This document shows positions 45,402 through 55,430 of a DNA stretch of 64,000 nt, piece after piece. Every line of letters begins with the position of its first letter. Position 1 is the first letter of the stretch. The stretch covers positions 1-64,000 of the forward strand of contig NJFT01000223.1 in the NCBI GenBank assembly GCA_002221725.1. Direction: 5' to 3'. Under the pieces are notes generated by a model. That model was not told the origin of the DNA. It ran no database searches and worked only from the letters and a program-made list of their open reading frames with translations. Position numbers and translations under genes: made by a program. Origin of the DNA: Scedosporium boydii (taxonomy: Eukaryota; Ascomycota; Sordariomycetes; Microascales; Microascaceae).

Positions 45402-46017
45402 TGTAATTTGGGACACCTAGTTTAGTAACTGGGAAACGTGTTTTCCATGAACAGAGTAGTGAATTGCGAAATAAATTGGGTGTTCTTCTCGAGGTTGGTG
45501 AATTATTTCACCGCTTCCTTTCCTGCTCGTTCACGATCAGGAATTCGGGATTGTCCTTGAGAAAGACTCGCGGTCTCCAGCCTGCCTTGTTTCTAATTAT
45601 AGGACCCCGGTACTAGCCTACCTCATGAAGACGTATATCCAGGGACGGACCCAGAGTCGTGTTTGTTTTTCCACACCCAAGTATCCTTAGTCCATTCTCA
45701 TACTTTCGGTGTGTTTTGATGCACGACAATTAGAAAAGAACGGATAACTGTTAGGGCAGAGTTTGAATATCGTATTTAAGTGCCATTTGCGACCTTTTGG
45801 GCATGCTTCTCTTGTCTCGCGGACAACAGAACGGCGTGGCTGCGGCGGCCTCGGACAGTTTTCCCTTTAATCTCTCTCGCCTCTCGGTGTCAAACTGCCA
45901 ATTGACCTCGATGCCCCGAGATCTTCAAGGAAGAACCCCAACCCCCATCTACAGCATTCGTGTCGATGTTGTTGCTGCCACGCCATTCCGGAGGGATTTC
46001 CATTTCAGCCCTCACCT
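45402..46017. other. Intergenic, no gene seen
   Basis: About 600 bases between two minus-strand genes. A plus-strand frame at 45797-46021 has no recognisable features. Confidence 0.4.
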
Positions 46018-47229
46018 CTAGTGTCTGAGTAGTGTCTTTCCCATAGCCTTGCGGCTTTCCAGGTCCTTCATTTTGAAGATAATTTAACGTGTAAGCGTGG
46101 GGCTGATTTGAGGAAATATTGGCATTGGTTGATTCCTTACCTTGTGGGCTCGCTGTACGTCTTCAAGCTTGTAGATCTCGTGTACCTTGACTTTTAGCTG
46201 TCCGGATAGCAACAGACGGAAGAGTTCGTCAGCATAATGCTGAAACTCCTCCCGCGTGGCAATGTATCCGAAAAGAGTCGGCCGGGCAACCTTGAGGCAC
46301 TTTGCGGAGAGTAGACTAGAAAGATTCATCAGGTAAATACTGCTCATCAGAGAATGGGGATGGCAAAGGCCTTTACTTCAACGGGAGAGGCGGCACCGGA
46401 CCGCTAGCATTGCCGAACCACACAATGGTGCCCTTCCTCTTTGCAACTTCCCGATCCCCTCCCAAGTCTCCTTCCCGACGGAGTCGTAAACCACATCAAC
46501 TCCCTCCTGATTGGTAAGGCGCTTTACCACGTCCACCCAGTTTTCGCCGGCCTCGCTGCGATAATCGATGACATGGTCCGCCCCGAGGCTCTTGACGAAG
46601 GCCACTTTCTCAGGGCCTCCGGCTGTTCCGATGACTTTGGCCCCGAGAGTCTTGAGAATTTGCGTCATCAGGATCCCTGTGCTGCCGGCAGCCGCATGCA
46701 GAAGGACCCAATCTCCAGGTTTAACCCGGTAGGCCTCTTCAGTGAGTGCGAGCGCCGTCAAACCGCTCAGGTAACTGCCCACGGCGTCTACGTCGGAGAG
46801 GCCATCAGGCAGTTTCATCATCTGAGCCACGGGTGCTGCGGTGTACTCTGCATAGCCGGCGTTTCCCAGCCAAACAACCCTATCACCGACCTTGAAATCG
46901 TGCTTCTCTGAGTTGGGGCCGAGTGCTACAATGACACCCGTGCCCTCGCGGCCGAGAAATTCAGGCTTAGGTGAAGGGTACAAACCGGTACGGAAATAAG
47001 TGTCGATGAAATTGATACCAGATAGGGTGTTCTTCACCAGAACCTGGCCCTCTCCGGGGGTGGGGACGGGGTAGTCAGTGCAGTATTGGAGGACCTCTGG
47101 GCCTCCAACTTGTTCGACCACTACAGCCTTTTGGGTCGACGGGATCGGCATTCTCAGTGTATTGGGAGAGCGAAGTAGCAGTAACTTTTCAGGTGTGAGG
47201 GGCGGTGTTTCTGAGTCGAACTGGAGCAT
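46018..47229 (-). CDS. Quinone oxidoreductase (zeta-crystallin type) with one-base break
   Basis: MDR-superfamily NADPH:quinone reductase. The start at 47229 precedes a 26-residue leader that may be mitochondrial; an internal Met (MPIPSTQKA) is an alternative start. Motifs: SGINFIDTYFRTGLYP, the catalytic-domain GREGTGVIVALG, VGDRVVWLGNAGYAEY, and the nucleotide loop LLHAAAGSTGILMTQI then DVVYDSVGKETW. At 46441-46446 the frame slips by one; the expected GTIVWFGNASGPVPPL continues in another frame. An intron (46378 to about 46319) then leads to LLSAKCLKVARPTLFGYIATREEF, and a last small exon gives DLESRKAMGKTLL, ending at TAG 46018-46020. No zinc ligands, as expected. Likely reduces quinones or enones in cytosol or mitochondria, if the break is an artefact. 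Confidence 0.8.
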
Positions 47230-47872
47230 GCCATTCCGTTTCTTTATTTTCGCTGGATGTAGTTGTCCTACTTTGCAATACAGCCCGTCATGGCGTCATG
47301 GGAAGTCAGTTTGGCATCGAGGTATTACCGCAACTTGAATTGGCTCTAGTGGGCTGTGGCGGCAAGCGGCGATAATGCGGGGGAAGAATTGCATCAATAG
47401 AATCCACTACGGTTTGCAAAAGAAGGCACATCTGATAGGAATGGGGGAATATTCGCATACCCTACTAGGGTATTGTTGAGCACAAGGGCTTGTTTTACAA
47501 TAGACGATTTTCTCTCTAATTCACATGTCCCTTTTTCTCTCTCCATTTTCTTCTTTCTACCTCACTTGCTCTCTTCTGCCCTCTTCTGCCCTCTTCTGCT
47601 CCCCCTTGCCCCCCCTGCCCCCCTCTGCCACCGTCTTGTCGGCCGGCCTGCTTGGTTTCTTTTCCCTTACGTTCTTTGCCCCTTTCCTTTTTTATATACG
47701 TTTGGCAGAACTTTTCGAATTTAATTTTAGGATAGAATTTATTCTTTCAGTATCAATTTAACATTACTAGATTAGGTGGAGTTAAAGAGCATATGATTGT
47801 GGATTCGGTCTTTCGTCTTACATTTCGTATCTCCTCGTATATTTCTGAGGTTTGCAATAGAGATTTTGGAAA
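47230..47872. other. Intergenic with pyrimidine-rich tract
   Basis: No gene. From 47520 to 47700 the plus strand is strongly C/T-rich with repeated cctcttctgcc units (three near 47570-47600), a mirror-type sequence able to form non-B structures. Confidence 0.55.
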
Positions 47873-49702
47873 TTAGGGCTTCCCGCTAGCGACAAACATT
47901 TGCCAAACATCCAACAGCTTGTCAAATAACTCTTCCTTCACAATGTGCTCAAGGAAGTTCCTTCGCTTACTTTCCTTCCCCGCCTCGTCAGAAGTGGCGG
48001 GGACGAACCTTGACTTGTCCTCTGTCCCCTCCTCGCCCGCGTCGTAGACCATCGCGCCACTACCACTTTCATTCTCATTGTACCGTGCCCAAGGACTCGC
48101 GCCGTTGACAAAGGCAATCACATCCTTGGCATACCGTTCAGCACACTTGGCCTGTCCCGGAGAAAGGTGTTCGCTGTAGTTTTGCAGGACGAAGGTGATA
48201 TCCAAGATGTGCGTGGCGTAACCCTTCCACGGTCCATTCCATGGATTCGGGCAGTTGAAATGGCAAAGGAATGCCTCAGTCCCCGGGACAGCGGCGGCGG
48301 ACCACGCCCGGCAGAAGGCACGAGCAAGCTGGGCGAACAACACGTCATTTGCAAAGTTGAGTACCGGCTCGACGGCCTCACGGGTGTTCGAGGTCGCCTC
48401 GGCGTCGATCCGGTACGCCTTGATGAGAGCTGGGGTAATGGTCAGATTGACGGGATCAAATACTGCAGCCAGGCAATGCTGCAGCGTTTTTGGCAGGATG
48501 TCTGTTCTCCCTACAAAGCGGGCACTGAAGGCCATACCCTGGGTTGGTTTTAGCATCGCAAATATATTCTTGCTGAAGATGTGTGCAATACTGATGCTCG
48601 AGGCGGGTAAGGAGGCTCACATCCATTTGACAGTCACCCATCAAAATTCTCTTACACTGGCGCAGTTCCGGGAACAGATTGATCGTCTCATCTGGATCGG
48701 CGAGCGCTTTGTAGGATGTCAACACTGGGATCTTGATGCCATCGACCAAGGGGCCGATGGGGAATCGACGTCTTATCTTAACGGAAAAGTCTTCTATTGT
48801 AGCATTCAGAAGGGTCCGGATTTGTTCCCTGGGTGACAGCTGTTTCGCTTCGAGCACTTCCATCACGGAGTCGTACGACGCGTCGGCCTGATTAACAAGT
48901 CTCAGGCGTTGCACCGATGACCCGCTTATGGAGATGAACTGGTGAAACAATGGCTTGGGGGAGTGGAGGTGGAAACACCCGGATGCTTGGAAATTTCAAC
49001 AGTCAGCCTTCTGCTCGCTCCAAGTTCCCTGTGTTTCCTTCCTCCTTTTCCCCCTCGTGTCTTCTTACCTGCACCAGAGCTCTCGCCCACCAGAGTGACT
49101 CTCTCAGAATCACCGCTGAAACCTGCAATATTGTCCTTGATCCACAGCAATGCAAGCCGTTGATCGTCAAGGCCATTGTTAGGTTGGTATCCAGCATCTT
49201 TCATGACTTGGGAATGGAGGAACCCAGGAGCCCCAAAACGGTAGCTTTGGAAGACAAACGGGAGACCGCATCAGTAAAACAAACTTTCGAAGGCATCAAA
49301 TACGGTTGAAGATGATGAATTTCTTCAACTCACTTGATGCCGACGGCGAGGATTGGCGTTCCCGCAGAAACGCTCAGCTTCGTAATGCGGCCCAAATCAT
49401 ACTGCGGATATGAGCTGCTTCCAGTCGAGAAAGCGCCGGGATGGGTCTGTTGATGTTGACTTGGTTAATAGGTGACTTTCAAGGTTTCTGCAACCATGAG
49501 GGGTTCAAAAAGAGCTCTCTTACCCAAATTTTGTAGCGTCCAGTGTATCGTCGTCGTACGTTTGTCGAATCTTGCCGCGAGCGAAGCGATCCTCCAGCGT
49601 CGCATATTGAACACCCAAGTATTGATTTACATCCGGGAATTTTTTTATGCCTCGAATAAACCCGATACTGGGATGGTTAAGTGTTTCATATTCAGACAAC
49701 AT
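47873..49702 (-). pseudogene. Type-B carboxylesterase lacking the oxyanion segment
   Basis: The start is the ATG at 49700-49702 (a further in-frame ATG at 49939 is possible). The order of blocks matches fungal carboxylesterases: NQYLGVQYATLEDRF, then INYRFGAPGF across an intron, NNGLDDQRLALLWIKDNIAGFSGD, the nucleophile GESSGA, FHLHSPKPLFHQFISISGS, and the His block near 48220 (GYATHILDITFVL). However, the 50-60 residues that usually lie between KFG (about 49524) and the oxyanion motif are missing. HGGGF is reduced to HPGAF, and the phases of the two flanking exons do not match across the apparent intron (49450-49523). So the N-terminal part is probably deleted and the enzyme inactive, although the rest is well preserved. 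No signal peptide. Confidence 0.72.
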
Positions 49703-50254
49703 GGTGGTTTTGTTGCTTCGTTTGTCCGGAGGTCTATCTCTCACAATGTCTGGATGTCTGAACTCTGAATGCTGGCAGAGTGAAGCCTGGGTGCTGTGTT
49801 GGCGGGTTGAAGGATGGCAGCTTGAAAAGTAGTTCAAAAACGAACTGTCTCGCGACAAAGAGACCTCGTCAAAGCCAGGCAACCGAAGACAGGATGCTAG
49901 AAGACGAGCTAAGTTATCGTTTAGGCGAGTGGGGGACATTGTTCTGCCTTAGTGTGAGAGCCATCTCGGCGGCAGATGGGGAGGAAGCCGTCGGGAATCC
50001 CGCAATTGTTCTGACTTCAAGCTCCACCTTATCTCCTTTCGTAGTCTTGACACACAGGCCTATGACCGGGAACCCCAATTGCGGGTTTTGGATCACAAGT
50101 CATACTGTCTCTTTCTCCTTAGTACCTGAGTGGTGTCCCAGTTAATAGCAGTTCCAATCCTCTAAACGGCATGCATCACTTGGAGTCAACCTCGAACAAT
50201 ATTAGACTCTGCCCTCCTCAAGAATAGCGCATTGTTGCCTTTTGGTTCGTTTAA
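49703..50254. other. Divergent intergenic region
   Basis: About 550 bases between a minus-strand esterase and a plus-strand VOC gene. The first exon of the VOC gene may be hidden here, but I could not identify it. Frames seen on either strand lack recognisable domains. Confidence 0.4.
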
Positions 50255-50917
50255 AGAAAACAATTTCCCAAAACATTCAACGAACTTCCCTATGCCCCTT
50301 CTCCCGATAAGCTTGCCCCCGTCACAGGGAAGCTCGTCAGTCTCTCTTCCATCGGCCACTTCGGCATCCGCACCACCCCCGACAAGTTCGAGGAGATGGT
50401 CCAATGGCATGTCAACTTCTTCGGAGGCCAGGTCATCCTCCGCAACAAGAACGCAGCCTTCATCGCCTTCGATGAAGAGCATCACCGCTTGGTCATCGTC
50501 TCGGACCCCAAACACACCGTCAACGACAAGAAAGTCGGCACCAGCGTCTATCATATCGCCTTCACTCTCAAGAGCCTGGCTGAACTCGCGACTAGCTACG
50601 AGCAGAAGAAGGCCCTTGGTATCACGCCCCATTGGCCCGTGAACCACGGGATGAGCACGAGCATGTATTACTTCGACCCGGATGGCAACGAGTTTGAACT
50701 CCAGGTCGATAACTTCAAGACGGCCGACGAGGCGCGGCGGTTCATGGAAACGGAGGAGTACGCTAGGAACCCGATCGGCGTCGATATCGTGGTCGAGGAT
50801 TTCATTCGCAGGGTGAAGAGTGGTGAGGACGAGGAAAGCATCAAGAAGAGGCCCGAGATTGGGCCTCGGCTGTCGCGATGGGAGAACTCCATCTACTTCA
50901 AGGCCCCGGTGCACTAG
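50255..50917 (+). CDS. VOC-family extradiol dioxygenase-like protein, 5' end uncertain
   Basis: The frame is open from 50255 (after TAA at 50252-50254) to TAG at 50915-50917, but has no ATG before clear homology begins at PYAPSPDKLAPVTGKLVSLSSIGHFG, so a first exon upstream is likely. The ATG at 50396 would drop the first metal-binding strand. Two VOC half-modules are visible: GHFGIRTTPDKFEEMVQWH (first His) and TSVYHIAFTLKSLAEL..HWPVNHGMSTSMYYFDPDGNEFELQVDNF, supplying the second His and the acidic ligand of a 2-His-1-carboxylate site. Fungal relatives are annotated as BphC/catechol-2,3-dioxygenase-like or glyoxalase-superfamily enzymes. Substrate unknown; probably aromatic ring cleavage or detoxification in the cytosol. 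Confidence 0.8.
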   Translation, partial: RKQFPKTFNELPYAPSPDKLAPVTGKLVSLSSIGHFGIRTTPDKFEEMVQWHVNFFGGQVILRNKNAAFIAFDEEHHRLVIVSDPKHTVNDKKVGTSVYHIAFTLKSLAELATSYEQKKALGITPHWPVNHGMSTSMYYFDPDGNEFELQVDNFKTADEARRFMETEEYARNPIGVDIVVEDFIRRVKSGEDEESIKKRPEIGPRLSRWENSIYFKAPVH

Positions 50918-51980
50918 CATCCTACCTAGCTATTCCCCAGTCCGTATAAACATGGAAGTAAGGTTCAGAGAGCTTTATTCTTTGCGGTAGGGTGATTCAA
51001 TTGAACAATTGCAACTTAAGCTAAGTAATAAGTAATAGTCACCTACATAGTGAAGCTTATTGACCGTTTGGTCAATTATATGTACTTAGCATCTGCAATT
51101 ATGAAACAACAAGCGTGTTTGTAACAACCAACAACCATCTAACAGGTCACTAAGGTCATAAAACCGATATCACTCGCACAAAATTAGAGGTCTCTGTTGG
51201 GACACGGACAGGAGTATGTTACTGTTGTAGCTGCCGTAGCTGCCGTTCCAACCCCGGAATCTTGTTCGTGTCTGCCCGAGTAACCCCTAACTACAGGTGT
51301 GGGTGAGTCGATATCGATCGAAGCGACTGTTCCCCGCATCTTCCTCTAGACCAACCACTGCATGAAGAGCCTGAGGACCTGCGGCAAACGCCAACATCTA
51401 CGTCTGCAGCGTGCGTCTCCGATTGCCCGGGTGAGCCGCATGTAACTCGAATGATCGAATCCAATACTACCTAGCATTGCCCTTCCGCCTCTTCTCCGCC
51501 GTGCGCGGTGTGCGTGTCCTGCGTCTTCTCCGCATCTTCCCCAGACTTGACTGCGGCTTTTACGCTTGACCCGCACCGCACTAATGCAGGTCTCCAAGAC
51601 TACGGAAGCAGCCAGTAGGACACGCCTCGCCACCACCCTCCACCACCTATCTAGACCATATCGAGCCATGCTGAGCCACGCCTAGTGCTTTTCCATTTCC
51701 CATCTCCGCTTCCGCCTCCACATTCCACTGCCTCTGAATAGTATGGTGATGCCCGTCACCGGCCCGCCCCCATGGGGTAATAGCCCTTTCTTGACATACC
51801 CTTCCTGCAACATCTCTTGACACCAAGTCTATTTAGTATGTGAATCAATGCTCGCTTTACGCAGTCTGGTATCCAATCATCACCTCACATTACCAATCAG
51901 AAGCATATTGCACTTCCTTATTTCACCCTTTTCACAATCTCTCTCCTCCTCCCATTTCCGACATTACTCTCAACAACTAA
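50918..51980. other. Intergenic, no gene seen
   Basis: About 1.1 kb. It contains a short repeat (tgtagctgccg twice, 51225-51245). The last 150 bases before the FMO start are T/C-rich, as in many fungal promoters. Confidence 0.45.
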
Positions 51981-53208
51981 ATGGCTCCAGAAATTGCAGT
52001 CGTCGGCGGTGGCCCATCTGGTCTAGCACTGGCAGCCCTCCTCGAGAGGCAAGGCAGGAGCTACATCGTCTACGAGCGCGACACCAAGGAGACTAACCCG
52101 CGTGGAGGATGTCTCGATCTCCACATCGGCAGCGGACAGCGCGCCATGCGGGAGGCCGGCGTCTTCGAAGAGTTCAAGAAGAACTCGCGCGGCGGCGACG
52201 CTACGATCCACCTGCTTTATAACCACCTCGGCGAGAAGGTCTTTTCTTTCGGTGAAGGACGAGATGCGCCGGAAATGGACAGGTGGCAGATCCGCAAGGT
52301 GCTTCTTACTGCTGTCCCGAAGGAGAAGGCCGTGTTTTCCAAAGCTCTGGTTAGCTCCCACAGGGATGAGAAGAGCGGCGAGGTAGTCTTGACGTTTGCG
52401 GATGGAACTACGGCGTCGGGATTTAAGCTGGCTGTCGGAGCAGATGGCACCTGGAGCAAGATTCGACATCTGGTATGGGACGCTCCCTGCGAAAGAAGAA
52501 AAGAAATACAGATGGCTAACCCATTCCATGATATAGGTTACAGATGCGCGGCCCGCATATTCGGGCCAGTTCTTCATCACTTCAAAGATCCACCCAACCA
52601 ATCCGTTCTACCCCAAGATGGAAACAATGGGTGGCCAAGGAGCCATGATCATCATGGGAGACGGGAAGCACATGTTCAATGGCCGCCAAGGGGACGGCTA
52701 CTACCGAATCGACATTGGCCTCAAGGGCCCCGAAGACTTTGCAAACAGTGCTGTCGATCAGTCCGACTTCGACGCCGCGAAGAAGTTCTTGCTCCAAGAA
52801 CAGCACTTCAGCTCGTACGCGCCGCAATTCCGAGAAATCATTCAGCAAAGCGAGGGTCCCTTCCGCCCCTGGCTCATGTACTACATGCCCATCGATCGTT
52901 TAAACTGGAAGCCAGCTCAGGAAGTGACGCTGATTGGAGACGCGGCACATGTCACCACGCCGTTTGTGGGCGACGGAGTCAACTGCGCCATGCGGGACTC
53001 CTGCATCCTAGCGGAGAAGATTAAGGAGCTGGGCGTGACGCAGGAAGCCATTGCCGCGTACGAGATGGAGATGTTCCCTTACGCTATTGACGTGATTACA
53101 AGGAGCTTGCAGAGCGATAAGATGTTCTTTGCGGATGACGGGCCTAAGGAGTTCTTGCGCGTTATGACGTCTGGAAACCCCCTGATCGGGGCTTCTGACG
53201 GAAGTTGA
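51981..53208 (+). CDS. FAD-dependent aromatic-type monooxygenase
   Basis: Exons 51981-52472 and 52537-53208 with an in-phase GTATGG..ATAG intron. The start is the ATG at 51981 and the stop TGA at 53206-53208. Class-A flavoprotein hydroxylase: the Rossmann motif VVGGGPSGLALAALLERQG lies at the very N-terminus, the DG motif is VGADGTWSKIR, and the GD motif is LIGDAAHVTTPFVGDGVN. With about 387 residues it is a normal length and appears intact. The closest type I recognise is the tetracycline-destructase or salicylate-hydroxylase-like group of small FAD monooxygenases. It uses NAD(P)H and O2 to hydroxylate aromatic or polyketide-like substrates. The VOC dioxygenase-like gene next door could act on a hydroxylated product; that link is inference from adjacency only. 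Confidence 0.9.
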
Positions 53209-53581
53209 ACTATTAAATGTGACATTGCTGATGGTAGATGTATTGATGATTGGAAACTATTACATATCCGCAGGTGTAAATCCATTTAATTCAAATTATT
53301 TTTTCGTTCCTCCCGTCGAGACTGAAGCTGCATTTGTTGTCACATAGTTCTGCGAATCATCTCCCCCCCCCCCCACCCCCCCTCTTAAGTCATCTGCGAT
53401 CTTCAAATAAGTCCTTCGGCCAGGTGAGGGACAATGCAGGCTCCAGTGATCATGGGGTCGATGCTAGGATCGTATTTATCAATCCCGTCGATAGGAGCAT
53501 ACTTTTCGCACAGATAACACATATTGTTATATGCCCTAGATATCACAACAGATGTCAGCATTGGCATCAAGTTTCCGTGTT
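53209..53581. other. Convergent intergenic spacer with C-run
   Basis: About 370 bases between convergent genes. It contains a C-rich run (53362-53382) prone to slippage. No gene. Confidence 0.5.
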
Positions 53582-54844
53582 CTAGACTTCATAGGGCGCA
53601 TACGTTCCCCTCAAGCTACTCCCCGGATGGCCAGCAGAGTAGTTGATGGCTCCCTTTAAACTGTAAAGCCTGTTGCGGTCATCAAACTCTTCGACCGGGT
53701 GCGCAGCAGGATAGTTTCTGAGGTAGTGCTCTGTATACTCTTTCTTTCGGAACACGGAGCTAAATTCGCACCGCCAATGTCCCAGTTCCATCTCGTTATG
53801 CGCAAAGTAAGATCCAGCATCGAACAGCAAGGTAACTCCGGTTCCATTCTTCACTCCCATATTTCCTTCCCAAAGATCGCCGTGAATAATACACGGCTTG
53901 ATTTTGTTTGCCTCACGAGTCCGCAGGTTGTCTAGCAGACGAGGAATGACTTTACTCGCCACCTGTTCCGTGGCGCGTTCAAGTTCGGGCCATGGCCCAT
54001 TCGCCTCGATGTCAAGTTTGCAAACGCCGAGAAACAGTTTGCGGAAGAAAACTGACCAGCTCTCTTCCCAGTCCACTGCATGGGCCGTTTTACCATCGCA
54101 CGTCTTGACGGTAAATCCAAACTTGCCCGTCGGCGACTGACTTGATTTGTGCATCTCGGCTAGCCTGGCGGTGAATTCTGCAGCATCCGGCTCCTTGGTT
54201 ACATCCATGTCAACGAATTCTGACAAGTAGAAATGCGCGTTTTGTTCCTTCCATTTATATGTTCCAAACCCGAACGGTTGAGGGATGAAGTCTGGCATTA
54301 GCTTGTAGATCATGTTGGACGACACAAATTCGCCGTTCAGCATGATGCGCCCATGTTCCCCGAACGCAACCTGGTCCGCTGCGTGAGACTAGGCTATGTT
54401 CTTTGGAGTCTTCAGGGAACAGAGCCAACACATCAACCCACCTTCATGAAGTATGTTTTCTTAGTGCCATCTGGCTCAAGAGCAACGAGCCTCCCCGTCA
54501 CCGTGTATGCGCTTCTTCCAAAATGCTTTACCGACAAGAACGTCGCGTTCTTGGGCAAGGCTGCAGAGGGAAATGATAGCAACAGAACCAAGTCAGCCTT
54601 CTTGGGTCTCACTGAGCTACTGTGCGGTGATCATACCTTCCTCAACAACGGCTCGATCTATAGGAAACACGCCGTCTAGCCGGGCCAGTAGTTCTTTGAT
54701 ACTGATGGGTTGCGCCTCGATTTCTAACCCCTTTCGGTCGATGGACCCGCTACTGCTTGCCCTACCTATTTCCGTGATATATTTCGATGCATCTTGATCT
54801 TCTGGCGAAGCATTCGGGTTCGGCGCGATTGGGGGAGTGGCCAT
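53582..54844 (-). CDS. Fructosamine-3-kinase-like protein
   Basis: Start ATG at 54842-54844. Exon 1 encodes an acidic N-terminus and IKELLARLDGVFPIDRAVVEE. Exon 2 (about 54580-54440) carries the ATP-grip strands with DGTKKTYFMK, whose last Lys would be the ATP-binding one. Exon 3 begins GEHGRIMLNGEF and contains FYLSEFVDMD and the catalytic block IIHGDLWEGN, where Asp is the base and Asn binds metal. The metal Asp follows in LLFDAGSYFAHNEMELG. The protein ends at 53582. Both introns splice in phase. The family (APH fold, fructosamine_kin) phosphorylates sugar-derived adducts on lysines so they detach. It looks intact; whether it acts on glycated proteins or small molecules is open. Confidence 0.87.
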
Positions 54845-55430
54845 TTTCTTGACTCTAGATCTTGCCGATACCTGTGAGATATACCTGTGAGATGATATCA
54901 AACGGGGTGATACAATCCTGGATAAGAACTGCGATAGTCTTCGACATTTGAAGCATTTATAGTGCAGAGACGCCAGGGTCTGTAAGGAATGCTAGAAATG
55001 CCAAGAATGTCGGCCCCATTCTTAGAATTTAAAAACCCATCGCAATTCTCTCGGAACCCCTCCCCTCCCCCCCCTTGTTTCTTTTTGCTGTCGCATGAGC
55101 GAATGGAGCCATGAGCCTTGCCGCTGCGCGTGGGTCGTGCATAATTATCATGCACCTCCAGCCACTCAATGAGGGCACTGAGGGGACGGGTTCCAGTTTC
55201 GTGGAATGGTACACATTAATTCGTATCCCAACTTGCGGCGTTCCTCGACTCTTCTGTCAATCTTGCCGCTTTGTTACCCCGAGACTTTCATGACCTTTTC
55301 TTAGTGCCGGCTTTTGAGAATTTGGAATGTGGAAAGAAAGAGGGAAAGATGGAGGAGATGGCGATCTCGCAAGGACGGTGGGTCCACCTTGACGGGTACG
55401 TCCTTCGGATGAATATGGTCCGTCTAACGA
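54845..55430. other. Divergent promoter region
   Basis: About 590 bases between divergent kinase-like and NLR-like genes. No coding signal. A poly-C stretch (55065-55075) is present. Confidence 0.4.

Noticed and set aside
47520..47700. ORFs in the CT-rich tract as a secreted hydrophobic protein
   Set aside because: Leucine/serine/phenylalanine/proline content follows directly from the pyrimidine-rich DNA; no other support.
50186..50920. 244-codon minus-strand ORF opposite the VOC gene
   Set aside because: It is the antisense shadow of a gene with clear VOC motifs; no motif of its own.
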